Shown: piece by piece, positions 18,222 to 27,146 of the stretch
How the letters are laid out: each line of letters opens with the position of its first letter
Position numbering within the stretch: position 1 is the first letter of the stretch
NCBI GenBank assembly: GCA_018241725.1
Contig: JAFEDI010000046.1
Coordinates: forward strand, 1 to 64,000
Length of the DNA stretch: 64,000 bases
Source of the DNA: Pseudomonadota bacterium
Lineage (GTDB): Bacteria > Pseudomonadota > Gammaproteobacteria > Burkholderiales > Rhodocyclaceae
Reading direction: 5' to 3'
Program-made: the position numbers and the translations under genes
Notes under the pieces: generated by a model
Seen by the model: the letters and a program-made list of their open reading frames with translations, nothing else
What the model was told of the DNA's origin: nothing
Databases searched by the model: none

Positions 18222-18974
18222 ATGCTGCGCAAACTGCTCGTCTTTGCACTGCTGACGCTGGCTCTGCTGATCGCAAAGGCGCCAGCCGGCCTCATCGACC
18301 TGCTGGTGGCCCGCCTGACCCAGGACGGCCTGCGCCTGCAGCAGGCCGAGGGCAGCCTGTGGAAGGGCCACGGTGTGCTGGCCAGCCGGGATGCCAACGG
18401 ACGCAGCCTGAAACCCTGGCTACCGCTGAGCTGGGACTTCGACGCCGGAGCCCTCGGACGCGGCGCGGCCGCATGGTCACTGACCAGCAGCGGCGTGCCC
18501 GTCGGCCATGTCGAAGCGGGCCTGCGCGGCCTCGATGTGAGTGGTTTCAGCCTGCACGCCCCCGCCGATGCGGCACTCAGCCCCATTCCCAACCCCGTCG
18601 CGCGTGCCGGCTGGCAGGGCGACCTGACCGTCGAGGCGCCCACCTGGCACTGCCCGCCCGACGGACGCTGCTCCGGCGAGGCCCGCCTGCTGTGGCGAGG
18701 TGCCCGTAGCGCACTGTTCCCCGGGCGCCAGTTCGGCGACTACGAGATCCACTTGAAGGCCGACGATGGCCTGGTCCGCTACACCCTGCAGACCCTCGCC
18801 GGCGATGTTGTCGCCAACGGCAGCGGCGAGGCGGCGCCGGGCCAGATTCCACGCTTCGACGGCACCTTGAGCGGCGAACCGGAATTTCTCAATCGCCTGC
18901 CCGCAATCGCTGGCGGCGCGGCCCGCCCCACTTCCCAGCCCGGGCATTTCGAGATCCACTGGCCGCCACGCTGA
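18222..18974 (+). CDS. gspN: Type II secretion protein GspN
   Basis: Last gene of the gsp operon. The 250-residue protein has an N-terminal membrane anchor (about 5-25) and a beta-rich periplasmic domain with the family hallmark LTQDGLRLQQAEGSLWKGHGVLA, similar to the AsmA/LPS-transport type of beta-taco fold. GspN is absent from many type II systems and is not essential where tested. The gspO prepilin peptidase is not found next to it. Confidence 0.88.
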   Translation: MLRKLLVFALLTLALLIAKAPAGLIDLLVARLTQDGLRLQQAEGSLWKGHGVLASRDANGRSLKPWLPLSWDFDAGALGRGAAAWSLTSSGVPVGHVEAGLRGLDVSGFSLHAPADAALSPIPNPVARAGWQGDLTVEAPTWHCPPDGRCSGEARLLWRGARSALFPGRQFGDYEIHLKADDGLVRYTLQTLAGDVVANGSGEAAPGQIPRFDGTLSGEPEFLNRLPAIAGGAARPTSQPGHFEIHWPPR

Positions 18975-19047
18975 CTTTCCTCTGCCACAGGATTCCGCCA
19001 GAATGCGGGATCAATCCGAACCACCCGCCACGCCGAAGCCCGCATCC

Positions 19048-20127
19048 ATGAATCCGATCCAAGCCGCCCGTGCCGCCGGCCAGCAAGTCTGGCTCGACAA
19101 CCTGTCCCGCTCGCTGATCAACGAAGGCCTGCTCGCCCGCCACATCGAAAACGGCGTGGCCGGCGTGACCACGAATCCGGCGATCTTCCACAAGGCCATC
19201 GCCGACGGCCACGACTACCGACCGGCGCTGGATGCGCTGAACGGCGAGAACCTGTCGGCCGAGCAGCGCTACGAGCGCCTGGTGATCGAGGACGTGCAGC
19301 GCGCCTGCGACCTGATCCGCCCGGTCTTCGACGCCAGCCAGGGCGATGCCGGCTACGTGAGCCTGGAGGTTTCCCCGGCGCTGGCCGACGACGAGGCCGG
19401 CACCGTCGCCGCGGCCCGCCGCCTGCGCGCCGCCGTCGCCCGCGACAATCTGCTGGTCAAGATCCCCGCCACCGCAGCCGGCGTGCGCGCCATCGAAACC
19501 CTGACCGGCGAAGGCGTCAGCATCAACGTCACGCTGATGTTCTCGCTGGGCCACGTGGATGCGGTAGCCGGCGCCTACCAGCGCGGTCTCGAGAAACTGG
19601 CCGCTACCGGCGGCGACGTGTCCCGTGTACGCTCGGTGGCCAGCGTATTCCTGTCCCGCTGGGACAGCCTGATCGACAAGCAGCTCGAAGAAATCGGCAG
19701 TGACGCCGCCCTCGCGCTGCGCGGCAAGGCTGGCGTGGCGCTGGCCCGCCAGGCCTATCAACGTTACCTGGCGCGTTTCCACGGTGCAGGCTTCGCCGCC
19801 CTGGCCGCCAAGGGCGCCCGCCCGCAGAGCATGCTGTGGGCCAGCACCGGCACCAAGAACGCGGCCTATTCCGACCTGATGTACGTCGAACCGCTGATCG
19901 GCGCGGAAACCGTCAACACCCTGCCCGACGCCACGCTGGCTGCCTTCGTTGACCACGGCCAGGTCCGTGCCGGCACCGTCACCGAAGACGTGGATGGCGC
20001 CGCCGCCCACATCGCCGCGCTGGCCGCCCTCGGCCTGGATCTGGAAGTCCTCGGCGAACGCCTACAGCAGGACGGCCTCGCCCAGTTCGCCACGGCCTTC
20101 GGCAAGCTGCTGGAACTGACCGCCTGA
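19048..20127 (+). CDS. tal: Transaldolase
   Basis: Pentose-phosphate pathway enzyme that moves a dihydroxyacetone unit between sedoheptulose-7-P and glyceraldehyde-3-P. It has 359 residues, of the longer bacterial/actinobacterial-type transaldolase (TalB-like families are shorter). VWLDNLSRSLINEGLL and GVTTNPAIFHKAI are landmarks near the N-terminus. The Schiff-base lysine lies in DNLLVKIPATAAG. The ATG at 19048 was preferred over 19003 because homologues begin with MNP/MNPL. A terminator follows the stop. Confidence 0.92.
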   Translation: MNPIQAARAAGQQVWLDNLSRSLINEGLLARHIENGVAGVTTNPAIFHKAIADGHDYRPALDALNGENLSAEQRYERLVIEDVQRACDLIRPVFDASQGDAGYVSLEVSPALADDEAGTVAAARRLRAAVARDNLLVKIPATAAGVRAIETLTGEGVSINVTLMFSLGHVDAVAGAYQRGLEKLAATGGDVSRVRSVASVFLSRWDSLIDKQLEEIGSDAALALRGKAGVALARQAYQRYLARFHGAGFAALAAKGARPQSMLWASTGTKNAAYSDLMYVEPLIGAETVNTLPDATLAAFVDHGQVRAGTVTEDVDGAAAHIAALAALGLDLEVLGERLQQDGLAQFATAFGKLLELTA

Positions 20128-20145
20128 GCCCAGGCCACCGTGATG

Positions 20146-20171
20146 AAAAAGGCGCCTCGCGGCGCCTTTTT
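20146..20171. terminator. Bidirectional Rho-independent terminator
   Basis: AAAAAGGCGCC (20146-20156), loop TCGC, GGCGCCTTTTT (20161-20171). The A-run and T-run flank a perfect GC stem, so it can work on both strands. It lies between the convergent transaldolase gene (+) and the DUF192 gene (-). Confidence 0.9.
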
Positions 20172-20259
20172 CATTCGATCCGTCCCTGTCCGGGCTCACC
20201 TACGGCAACAAGCTCATTCATCGCCCCGCCCCCGACAGGTTCTCGCCCTTCATCGACGC

Positions 20260-20724
20260 TCAGCGCGCCGCCCCGGCCAGCCGGGCCACACCGTTGATCG
20301 TCGCCCCCGGCGCGATCCCCTTCTGCTTGAACCAGCCCAGGTTCATCTCCAGTGCGAAGCGCGCCGGCCCCGCTGCGCAGTGGTTGTTCTCCGTCTGCGG
20401 CTGCATGTCCTCGATGTTGAGGATGCGTCCTTGCTCATCCATGAAGGCCACCGACAACGGCAGCAGCGTGTTCTTCATCCACATGCAGTGGCGCTGGTTC
20501 TCGGTGAAGGCGAACAACATGCCATGGTTCTGCGGCATGTTCTTGCGCTGCATCAGGCCACGCATGCGGTCCTGCTGGGTAACGGCCGCCTCGGCCTCGA
20601 TACGGTACATGCCGACGCTCAATTCGGTGAGCGGCATCTCGCCCTCGGCATGGGCAACAAAGGCCGACAGCACGAGGGCAAGACCGGCGGTGGCGGAAGG
20701 CAGGGAAAAACGGATCAGGGCCAT
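20260..20724 (-). CDS. DUF192 family periplasmic protein
   Basis: A 154-residue protein with a signal peptide (MALIRFSLPSATAGLALVLSAFVAHAEGE, cut near AHA-E) and one DUF192 domain. Family marks are RMRGLMQRKNMPQNHGMLFAF and MWMKNTLLPLSVAFMDEQGRILNIEDMQPQT. The biochemical function of the family is unknown. The start at 20724 was chosen for the signal peptide. It is transcribed convergently with transaldolase. A 95-base gap separates it from rluE, which is upstream and codirectional. Confidence 0.85.
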   Translation of the reverse strand: MALIRFSLPSATAGLALVLSAFVAHAEGEMPLTELSVGMYRIEAEAAVTQQDRMRGLMQRKNMPQNHGMLFAFTENQRHCMWMKNTLLPLSVAFMDEQGRILNIEDMQPQTENNHCAAGPARFALEMNLGWFKQKGIAPGATINGVARLAGAAR

Positions 20725-20819
20725 GGCAGGGATAGAAACAAATAAGGGTGGAAGCGAATGCCTTCGCCGGTGGAAACCAATCGACACGCACAGGGCGGAT
20801 GAACACGCCGCGCCAAAAT

Positions 20820-21452
20820 TCAAGCAACGCGGGGCCGGCGCTGTGGTTGACCGGGCTTGCCAGACCGCGTCGATGCAGCCGCCACCGGGAGACGGCTCCG
20901 CAGGCTCGCCGGCACCGGCGCCCGCCGCCATTCTCCCGGCGTCAGCTCGGCCAGCGACCAGTCGCCGATGCGCTCACGGATCAGGCGCAGGGTCGGGAAG
21001 CCGACCTTGGCGGTCATGCGCCGCACCTGGCGGTTCTTGCCCTCGCGCAGCACGATCTCGACCCAACTGGTCGGAATCGACTTGCGCTCGCGGATAGGCG
21101 GATTGCGTGGCCACAGCCAACCCGGCTCATCCACCAGGCGCGCCTCGCAAGGCTTGGTGACGAAATCGCCGAGGTCCACGCCAGCACGCAGGCGAGCCAG
21201 CGCAGCCTCGTCGGGCACGCCCTCCACCTGCACCAGGTAAGTCTTGGGCAGCTTGTGCTGCGGATCGGCGATGCGCTTCTGCAGGCTGCCGTCGTCGGTC
21301 AGCACGAGCAGACCTTCGCTATCCGCGTCGAGGCGGCCGGCCGCATAAACGCCGGGCACCGGAATGAACTCGGCCAGGGTCTGCTTGCCGGCCTCGCCAG
21401 TGAACTGGCACAACACGCCGAAGGGTTTGTTGAAGAGGATCAGGGTGGACAC
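20820..21452 (-). CDS. rluE: 23S rRNA pseudouridine(2457) synthase RluE
   Basis: Forms pseudouridine at 23S rRNA position 2457. It has 210 residues of the RsuA superfamily. The catalytic Asp42 lies in [37 protein letters not shown] and [22 protein letters not shown] match E. coli RluE closely. The start is a GTG at 21452 ([14 protein letters not shown]); an upstream in-frame extension to 21581 runs through a terminator and into the previous gene and is not real. The basic C-terminal tail ([24 protein letters not shown]) is longer than in E. coli. Confidence 0.9.
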   Translation of the reverse strand: MSTLILFNKPFGVLCQFTGEAGKQTLAEFIPVPGVYAAGRLDADSEGLLVLTDDGSLQKRIADPQHKLPKTYLVQVEGVPDEAALARLRAGVDLGDFVTKPCEARLVDEPGWLWPRNPPIRERKSIPTSWVEIVLREGKNRQVRRMTAKVGFPTLRLIRERIGDWSLAELTPGEWRRAPVPASLRSRLPVAAASTRSGKPGQPQRRPRVA

Positions 21453-21462
21453 GGTGCTCTCG

Positions 21463-21495
21463 AAAAACGACAAGCCCGCCTCACGGGCGGGCTTG
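21463..21495 (-). terminator. Rho-independent terminator after the desaturase gene
   Basis: On the minus strand the stem CAAGCCCGCC (arm 21495-21486) pairs with GGCGGGCTTG (21480-21471) around a 5-nt loop, followed by TCGTTTTTCG. It lies in the 61-base gap between the desaturase stop and the rluE start. Confidence 0.85.
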
Positions 21496-21513
21496 CATGG
21501 GGTCGGTGCGGAA

Positions 21514-22686
21514 TCAGACCGCGTAGCGGCGCAGCCGGCGGGAGAACTCTTCCAGTTGCTGAATACCGCTCTGCTCGGCACGGGCGATCCAGTCCTGCAG
21601 CTGCTGCAGCAACTGCTCGCGGCTGGCCGTCGAGCGTGCCCACAGGGCAGTCAGCTCCTCTCGCATCGCGACGACAGTCTGCAGCCGGATATTGCCCTGC
21701 AGCAGGGACGCCAGGCGCTTGCTCTCGTCAGCACACAGCTGACCATCTTCTGCCGCCAGCCAGCGGCGCAGTTCCCGAACCTTCAGCGTGCCGCCCGACT
21801 GAGCCTTGAGAGCCGCGAACTCTTCCTGAGCGATGGCTTTCAGGGACTTCACGTAGCGGGTCATCACGTCGTAACGGCAGGTGATGACGGCCTGCAGCGT
21901 ATCGAAGTCGACCAGCGCCTTGGCGGCACCGAAGCGCGGCGTCGGGATGGTCTTCTTGACGCGGGCCAGGCCAAGGATCTCGAGGGCCCGGATATACATC
22001 CAGCCGATGTCGAACTCGTACCAGCGCGCCGACAGCTTGGCTGAGGTGGCAAAGCTGTGGTGGTTGTTGTGCAGTTCCTCACCGCCGATCAGGATGCCCC
22101 ACGGCAGCAGGTTGGTGGAGGCGTCGGCGCAGTTGTAGTTGCGATAACCCCAGAAGTGCCCCAGGCCATTGACAACGCCAGCCGCCCAGAACGGGATCCA
22201 GATCATCTGCACGCCCCACATCAGCGCGCCGGGCCAGATGCCGAAGAGCGCAACATCGATGCCCAGCATCAGGAGGATGCCGGTCTTCGGGCAGGCTGCA
22301 AACAGCTTGCGCTCGATCCAGTCGTCGGGCGTGCCGTGGCCGTAGCGGGCCATGGTTTCCGGATTGCGGGACTCCTTCACGTACAGCAGCACACCGGTCC
22401 ACAACACCTTGTTGATGCCGTAAATCTGCGGACTGTGTGGATCTTCGGCCGTCTCGCACTTGGCGTGGTGCTTGCGATGGATCGCCGCCCACTCCTTGGT
22501 GACCATGCCGGTGGTCAGCCACAGCCAGGAACGGAAGAACATGGAAGGCAGCGCATGCAGTTCAAGGGAGCGGTGCGCCTGGTGACGGTGCAGGAAGATC
22601 GTCACCGAGGCGATGGTGACGTGGGTCAGCGCCAGGGTGACGGCCACATAGCCCCACCACGGCAAATCGAGCAATCCGGAGAACAT
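21514..22686 (-). CDS. Membrane acyl desaturase (stearoyl-CoA/acyl-lipid delta-9 type)
   Basis: Membrane di-iron enzyme that introduces a cis double bond into fatty acyl chains. The 390-residue protein has the three histidine boxes HRHQAHR (33-39), HRKHH (70-74) and HNNHH (206-210), plus an extra His at 177 (GLGHFWG). The first about 230 residues carry the catalytic domain with about four membrane spans. The C-terminal about 130 residues are helical and soluble (Glu/Ala/Leu-rich), and longer than in many homologues. The gene stands alone between two terminators. Confidence 0.92.
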   Translation of the reverse strand: MFSGLLDLPWWGYVAVTLALTHVTIASVTIFLHRHQAHRSLELHALPSMFFRSWLWLTTGMVTKEWAAIHRKHHAKCETAEDPHSPQIYGINKVLWTGVLLYVKESRNPETMARYGHGTPDDWIERKLFAACPKTGILLMLGIDVALFGIWPGALMWGVQMIWIPFWAAGVVNGLGHFWGYRNYNCADASTNLLPWGILIGGEELHNNHHSFATSAKLSARWYEFDIGWMYIRALEILGLARVKKTIPTPRFGAAKALVDFDTLQAVITCRYDVMTRYVKSLKAIAQEEFAALKAQSGGTLKVRELRRWLAAEDGQLCADESKRLASLLQGNIRLQTVVAMREELTALWARSTASREQLLQQLQDWIARAEQSGIQQLEEFSRRLRRYAV

Positions 22687-22759
22687 CGAGGTCTACGATC
22701 CTTCGTTGGGTAGTGCGCCGATTCTAGTCGAGCCCCTGACCCAAACCAAGGTGAAACCG

Positions 22760-22784
22760 AAAAAAAGCCCCGAAAGGGGCTTTT
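22760..22784 (-). terminator. Rho-independent terminator after the MscS gene
   Basis: On the minus strand AAAAGCCCC, loop TTTC, GGGGCTTTT is followed by more T residues (the A-run 22760-22766 on plus). It lies 20 bases after the stop of the mechanosensitive channel gene and before the desaturase promoter region. Confidence 0.88.
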
Positions 22785-22803
22785 CAGTCGTGTGAAAATG
22801 TGT

Positions 22804-24099
22804 CTAGGCCCCGACGGAAGGTGCAGGGTTGAGAATGCGTACTTCCCGCTGCGGGAACGGAATCTCGATGCCCTCCTCGCGGAAACGCCGCCACACCTCC
22901 AGGTTGATCGCCGACCGAATACCGAGTGTGCCCTCGTGGGGGTCCTTGATCCAGAAGCCCAACTGCAGGTTGATACCGTTGTCGGCGAAAGCCTCCACGA
23001 AAGCGCCCGGCCCCGGTTCGTCCATCACCCGGGGCTGATGCCTGGCTGCCTCGACGAGAATGGCCATCGCCTTTTCCAGGTCGGTCGCGTAGCCGACCTG
23101 GATCGGCAGCGCGATGCGCACCTTCGGATCAGTGAAGGTCTCGTTCTGCACCACCGAACCGACCAGGGTCTCGTTCGGCACGATGGACTCGATGCCGGTC
23201 ATGCCCTTCAGCACGGTGTAGCGGGTCGTGATCTGGCTGACCACACCACGCTCGCTCCCGACCGAGATCAGATTGCCGAGGCGGATCGAGCGGTCCAGCA
23301 AAAGAATGAAGCCCGACACGTAGTTGGCGGCGATCTTCTGCATGCCGAAGCCGAGGCCAACGCCCAGCGCCCCACCAAACACCGAGAGCGCGGTGAGGTC
23401 GATACCCACCAGCGGCAGGCCGATGGCCACCGCCAGCACGATCAGCACCGCCTTCACCAGGCGCGCAAAGACCAGCTTGAGGTTGGCGTCCAGCCCCTCG
23501 GTGTTCATCAGCCGCGTCTCGACGACGCCACCCAGCCACAGCGCCGCCAGCACCGTCAGCAGCACGGTGAGAGCACCCTGCAGCAGCATCCATAGGTTTA
23601 GCCTGGCCTTGCCGATCGTGAAGTCGATCTGCTCCAGGCCGTCGATGACAGTCGGCAGCACGCCGCTGATATGCAGCGCGACGATGATCCACGCCGTAAA
23701 GGCGAAGAACTTTTCGAAGGCTGCCAGCCAGGCGGCCTGCGGGAAGGCCCGCTTGATCGCATGGACGGTCAGGCGGATTGCCGCCATCGCCAGCAGCAGC
23801 GGCACCGCCAGCTTGAACAGGTTCACATGCTGCCAGTTGCCGAGAATGATGCGGGCAACCAGCACCAAGCCCAGCGCGGTAACCGGAAAGATCACCCGGC
23901 GCAGGCTTTCCTCGCCGGCGCCGCGTCGCAGCTGCGGATTGACCGTGAGGCGGCGATGCAGGAGCACACGGATCTGCCGCGTGATCAGGCCGGCAAGCGC
24001 CAGGCACAGGACCAGCACGCCCACCTGCCAGAACACGGAGGGCTGCTGCAGGTCGTCCCACAGGTCAGTCAGCAGATGCGCGATCTGATTCTCTTCCAC
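22804..24099 (-). CDS. Mechanosensitive ion channel of the MscS family
   Basis: Tension-gated channel that releases osmolytes on hypo-osmotic shock. The 431-residue protein has about five predicted N-terminal membrane helices. The pore-lining TM3 (LTALSVFGGALGVGLGFGMQKIAANYVSGFILLLDRSI) has the Gly/Ala packing pattern of MscS. A cytoplasmic beta and cage domain (about 290-431) follows. The GTG start at 24099 has an AGGAG site eight bases upstream. It overlaps the phospholipase D-like gene by 35 bases, so the two are probably co-transcribed. Confidence 0.9.
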   Translation of the reverse strand: MEENQIAHLLTDLWDDLQQPSVFWQVGVLVLCLALAGLITRQIRVLLHRRLTVNPQLRRGAGEESLRRVIFPVTALGLVLVARIILGNWQHVNLFKLAVPLLLAMAAIRLTVHAIKRAFPQAAWLAAFEKFFAFTAWIIVALHISGVLPTVIDGLEQIDFTIGKARLNLWMLLQGALTVLLTVLAALWLGGVVETRLMNTEGLDANLKLVFARLVKAVLIVLAVAIGLPLVGIDLTALSVFGGALGVGLGFGMQKIAANYVSGFILLLDRSIRLGNLISVGSERGVVSQITTRYTVLKGMTGIESIVPNETLVGSVVQNETFTDPKVRIALPIQVGYATDLEKAMAILVEAARHQPRVMDEPGPGAFVEAFADNGINLQLGFWIKDPHEGTLGIRSAINLEVWRRFREEGIEIPFPQREVRILNPAPSVGA

Positions 24100-24691
24100 T
24101 CTCTCTCCTCTTGCGTTCGGGCAGATCGTCCAGGCTGCGCACCAGCTGGGCCTCGTCGCGCTGGCGTTGCCAGTTGTCGGCATACACGCGCACCAGCGCC
24201 GGATTGCCGCGCAGCACCAGCAGGTTCTCCGCGTTGGACAACCGGGCCGCCCGGGTAAAGTTGTAGGACCCGGTGGCCAGCGCGGCGCGCGGCGAATCCG
24301 GGTCGAAGATCATCACCTTGTTGTGGGCGATGTTGTAGCGGGTCTCCACGGCCACCGGAATACCGGCGGCCAGCAGCGTGGGCAGCACACTCGGCGAGGC
24401 CGGCCGGTTCATCTCCGCGTCCAGCATCACCTCGACCTTCACGCCACGCCGTTGGGCGTCGATCAGCGCGCGGGCCAGCGGCTTGCTGGTGAATAGATAG
24501 GCCTGAACCAGAATGCGTTCCCTGGCTTCGCCAATCGCTTTCAGCAACACCGCTTCCGGATCGTTCCATGGGGAGAAGGCAATCTCCACCTTGCCCTTGG
24601 CGCTCACCGTCGTCGACGGATCCCGCTCGAGGGCGCGGGCCTGCACCGCGCACAGCAGCATCAGGCCCGCCAGCAGCAGACGGAGCAGCAT
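24065..24691 (-). CDS. Phospholipase D-like (Nuc-type) exported protein
   Basis: A 208-residue protein with a signal peptide (MLLRLLLAGLMLLCAVQARA) and a single PLD/HKD motif, HNKVMIFDPDSPRAALATGSYNFTRAA. Single-HKD proteins of this size, such as the Nuc endonuclease, act as dimers on phosphodiesters; the substrate (nucleic acid or lipid) is not known here. Its start overlaps the rsmB-like stop by one base, and its end overlaps mscS by 35 bases, so the three form an operon. Confidence 0.87.
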   Translation of the reverse strand: MLLRLLLAGLMLLCAVQARALERDPSTTVSAKGKVEIAFSPWNDPEAVLLKAIGEARERILVQAYLFTSKPLARALIDAQRRGVKVEVMLDAEMNRPASPSVLPTLLAAGIPVAVETRYNIAHNKVMIFDPDSPRAALATGSYNFTRAARLSNAENLLVLRGNPALVRVYADNWQRQRDEAQLVRSLDDLPERKRRESGRESDRASAD

Positions 24692-25950
24692 CAGGCCTTG
24701 CGCTCCAGTACCGCGGCGAAGAAGCCGTCGGTGTCGTGGGTCTGCGGGGTCAGGTGCAGTTGCTCACCACACTCGATGGCGACGCCCTGCTTGGCCAAAA
24801 CCTCTTGTGCGTTCAAGGGTGCGAAGCCTTCGTAGGCGGCCAGGAAGGCGGCGACGATGGCCTCGTTCTCCTCCGGCAGCAGGCTGCAGGTGGCGTACAC
24901 CAGGCGGCCGCCCGGCTTCACCAGGCGTGCGGCGCTCGCGAGGATGGCGGCCTGCTTGGCGGTCAACTCGGCCAGTGCCTCGGGGCTCTGCCGCCACTTC
25001 AGGTCCGGGTTGCGGCGCAGGGTGCCGAGGCCGCTGCACGGCGCATCCACCAGCACCCGGTCGATCTTGCCGGCCAGGCGCTTGACGCGCGGATCGTTCT
25101 CGCTGGCGATCACCACCGGGTGGATGTTGGACAGGCCGGAGCGGGCCATACGCGGCTTGAGCTTGGACAGGCGCTTGTCGGACACGTCGAAGGCGTACAG
25201 GCGGCCGGTGTTGCGCATCAGCGCACCGAGCAGCAGGGTCTTGCCGCCGGCGCCGGCGCAGAAGTCCACGACCATTTCGCCGCGCTTGGGCTGCAGCAGG
25301 AAACCCAGCAACTGGCTGCCCTCGTCCTGCACCTCGAAGCTGCCGTCGAGGAACAGCGGATGCTTCTGCAGCGCCGGCTTGCCTTCCAGGCGCACCGCGG
25401 CGGGGGAGTAACGCCCCGCCGCACAGGCAATGCCGTCGGCCTTGAGGCGCTCGACCAGCGCGTCGCGCTCGATCTTCAGCGTGTTGGCGCGCAGGTCCAG
25501 CGGCGCAGGACGGTTGAGGCTCTGGGCCAGGGCGACGACCTGCTCGGGACTCATGGTGGCGAGCAGGCGCTCGGCCAGCCAGTCAGGCAGATCGGTGGAT
25601 TCGGCCAGGCTCATCTCGCCGGCATCGCGGCCCTTGATCTCGGTGAAGTAGTCGATGTCGCGGCCGTGCAGGCCTTCGCCGAGCTGGCGCAGCGTGGTGC
25701 CTTCGACGCGGGCCAGCCAGGCCAGGATCAGCTGGCGCGTGGAGGCCTCGGGGCCGCACAGGCGTTCGAGGGTACGCTTGCGGCGCAGCACGCCATAGAC
25801 GGCCTCGGCGACGAAGGCCCGGTCCCGCGCGCCCAGTTCGCGCAGGTCCTTGAAATAGCGGGACAGCACCGAATCGGCGGGGTACTCGAAGCGCAGCACG
25901 GTGCGCAGGGCCTGGCTGGCGGACTGGATCTGGGCGGGGGTGATGGTCAT
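24691..25950 (-). CDS. RsmB/NOP-family RNA m5C methyltransferase
   Basis: SAM-dependent RNA cytosine-5 methyltransferase. It has 419 residues, with a NusB-like N-terminal helical region (about 1-130) and the methyltransferase core. The SAM loop is DFCAGAGGKTLLLGAL (229-244). The two catalytic cysteines are C305 in VDAPCSGLG and C355 in VYATCSLLPEENE. This is the RsmB/RsmF/NOP family; lack of a full NusB region makes RsmB itself uncertain. It heads a three-gene unit with the PLD and MscS genes. Confidence 0.88.
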   Translation of the reverse strand: MTITPAQIQSASQALRTVLRFEYPADSVLSRYFKDLRELGARDRAFVAEAVYGVLRRKRTLERLCGPEASTRQLILAWLARVEGTTLRQLGEGLHGRDIDYFTEIKGRDAGEMSLAESTDLPDWLAERLLATMSPEQVVALAQSLNRPAPLDLRANTLKIERDALVERLKADGIACAAGRYSPAAVRLEGKPALQKHPLFLDGSFEVQDEGSQLLGFLLQPKRGEMVVDFCAGAGGKTLLLGALMRNTGRLYAFDVSDKRLSKLKPRMARSGLSNIHPVVIASENDPRVKRLAGKIDRVLVDAPCSGLGTLRRNPDLKWRQSPEALAELTAKQAAILASAARLVKPGGRLVYATCSLLPEENEAIVAAFLAAYEGFAPLNAQEVLAKQGVAIECGEQLHLTPQTHDTDGFFAAVLERKA

Positions 25951-25971
25951 GGAAATTTCTTACTCTTGCTT

Positions 25972-25993
25972 GTGGGGGCGAGCCTGCTCGCCC
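25972..25993 (+). repeat. REP-like palindrome with GTGG head
   Basis: GTGG (25972-25975) is followed directly by the palindrome GGGCGAGC-CT-GCTCGCCC (25976-25993). A GTGG/GTAG tetranucleotide next to a GC-rich palindrome is the architecture of RAYT-associated REP elements, and the sequence resembles pseudomonad REPs. It lies in the gap upstream of the rsmB-like gene. It is a single copy in this window, so the call is tentative. Confidence 0.45.
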
Positions 25994-26005
25994 AATGGAG
26001 CGGAC

Positions 26006-26027
26006 CGGGGCCGGTAAGCCGGCCCCG
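26006..26027. terminator. GC-rich hairpin after the DUF3108 gene
   Basis: CGGGGCCGG (26006-26014), loop TAAG, CCGGCCCCG (26019-26027), a perfect 9-bp stem. It is 27 bases after the minus-strand stop of the DUF3108 gene, where a terminator is expected, but the T-rich side (AATTATTTG) is on the plus strand. It may work through Rho or pair with the adjacent REP-like palindrome. Confidence 0.45.
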
Positions 26028-26053
26028 AATTATTTGTTGGATTTGCCGCGATT

Positions 26054-27139
26054 TTACTGCGGGGAGTGTTTGCCGAGGTCGACGCCGGTGGCGACCTGGT
26101 CGAGTACATCACCGTTCTTGTCGGTGATCTTCAGGCGCACCGGCAGGTTGGCGTAGTCGCGGGCCAGCCAGATGTCGATCTTCAGCTCGCCGCGATGTCC
26201 GGTGCTGCCCAGATGATAGGCAGACACCTTGCCGGCCGGGATGTCGAGCTCCTCGAGACCGAGATTCTGGATCACGGAACGCACCGCGCTCTTGCCAGTC
26301 ACCACCAGCAACTCGGCCCGCTGGAAACCCTCCGGCCGCAGTGCCAGGTCGTGCATCAGGGTCAGCACGTCCTGGTCGCCCTCCGCCAGCGGAAACTCCC
26401 GCCGCCGCTCACCGGCTGTCAACACGACCTTGCCGGCAGCCCAGTCGAAGTCGGCCTTCTCTTTCAACTGGCCGTCCCGTTCGACGGTGAAGCGATCCGG
26501 CAGCAGACCGTTGGGGCCGATGCGCCCCTCGCTGTGCTGGATCATCCGGAACGGCCGCAGCAACCCGATGAGGCCGGCGGTCTCGATCACCGTCTCCATC
26601 GAATAATGGTCCTTGTCGTGGGTCCACGCATGCGTGGTGCGCCCAATGACGAAATTGCGCTCGCCACGGATCACGTTGTACTGGATCCGGCCGGACTTGA
26701 TCCAGCCGTCGCCGTAGCCCGCGCCAGGCGCCTTGCCGCTGACCCCTTCGGCCGCGGCGGGGGCCGGCGGTTCGGGCGCCGGTTTTTCGGCCGCCGTGGC
26801 AGCGTCGGTGGCGGGCGGCGTTTCGGGGCCGGCCTCGGCAGGCCCGTGGCCCGCTTCGGGTAGCGGCACCGCCTCCATCGCCGCGCCACTCTCGGCCACA
26901 GCCCGATGCGGTGCCGGCGTACGGCGCGGAGCCGGTTTGCGGGACGTGGCGGCCGGATTTTTGTCCTCCCGCAGCGTGGGCTTCGGCAGCGGCGCCAGGC
27001 GGGCGTCCAGCGGCGGCAACACGCTGGCCTGGTCGGACGGCAGGCGCCAGGCAGGGCCGATCAGCACTATCCCATGAACCAGCAACGATACGGTGACCGC
27101 GACGGCAAGGGTCGCGCCAGCCCGACGGGACACAGCCAT
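26054..27139 (-). CDS. DUF3108 family protein with Pro/Ala-rich linker
   Basis: A 361-residue protein with one N-terminal membrane anchor (ATLAVAVTVSLLVHGIVLIGP, about 10-30). A low-complexity Pro/Ala/Glu linker follows (about 35-145, TonB-like in composition). The C-terminal domain is of the DUF3108 type (about 150-361; GRIQYNVIRGERNFVIGRTTHAW and LKIDIWLARDYANLPVRLKITDKNGDVLDQ). The family is thought to be periplasmic with a beta-barrel-like fold, function unknown. The start at 27139 fits the membrane anchor and avoids overlap with purN, seven bases upstream. Confidence 0.82.
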   Translation of the reverse strand: MAVSRRAGATLAVAVTVSLLVHGIVLIGPAWRLPSDQASVLPPLDARLAPLPKPTLREDKNPAATSRKPAPRRTPAPHRAVAESGAAMEAVPLPEAGHGPAEAGPETPPATDAATAAEKPAPEPPAPAAAEGVSGKAPGAGYGDGWIKSGRIQYNVIRGERNFVIGRTTHAWTHDKDHYSMETVIETAGLIGLLRPFRMIQHSEGRIGPNGLLPDRFTVERDGQLKEKADFDWAAGKVVLTAGERRREFPLAEGDQDVLTLMHDLALRPEGFQRAELLVVTGKSAVRSVIQNLGLEELDIPAGKVSAYHLGSTGHRGELKIDIWLARDYANLPVRLKITDKNGDVLDQVATGVDLGKHSPQ

Positions 27140-27146
27140 TAGCGGT

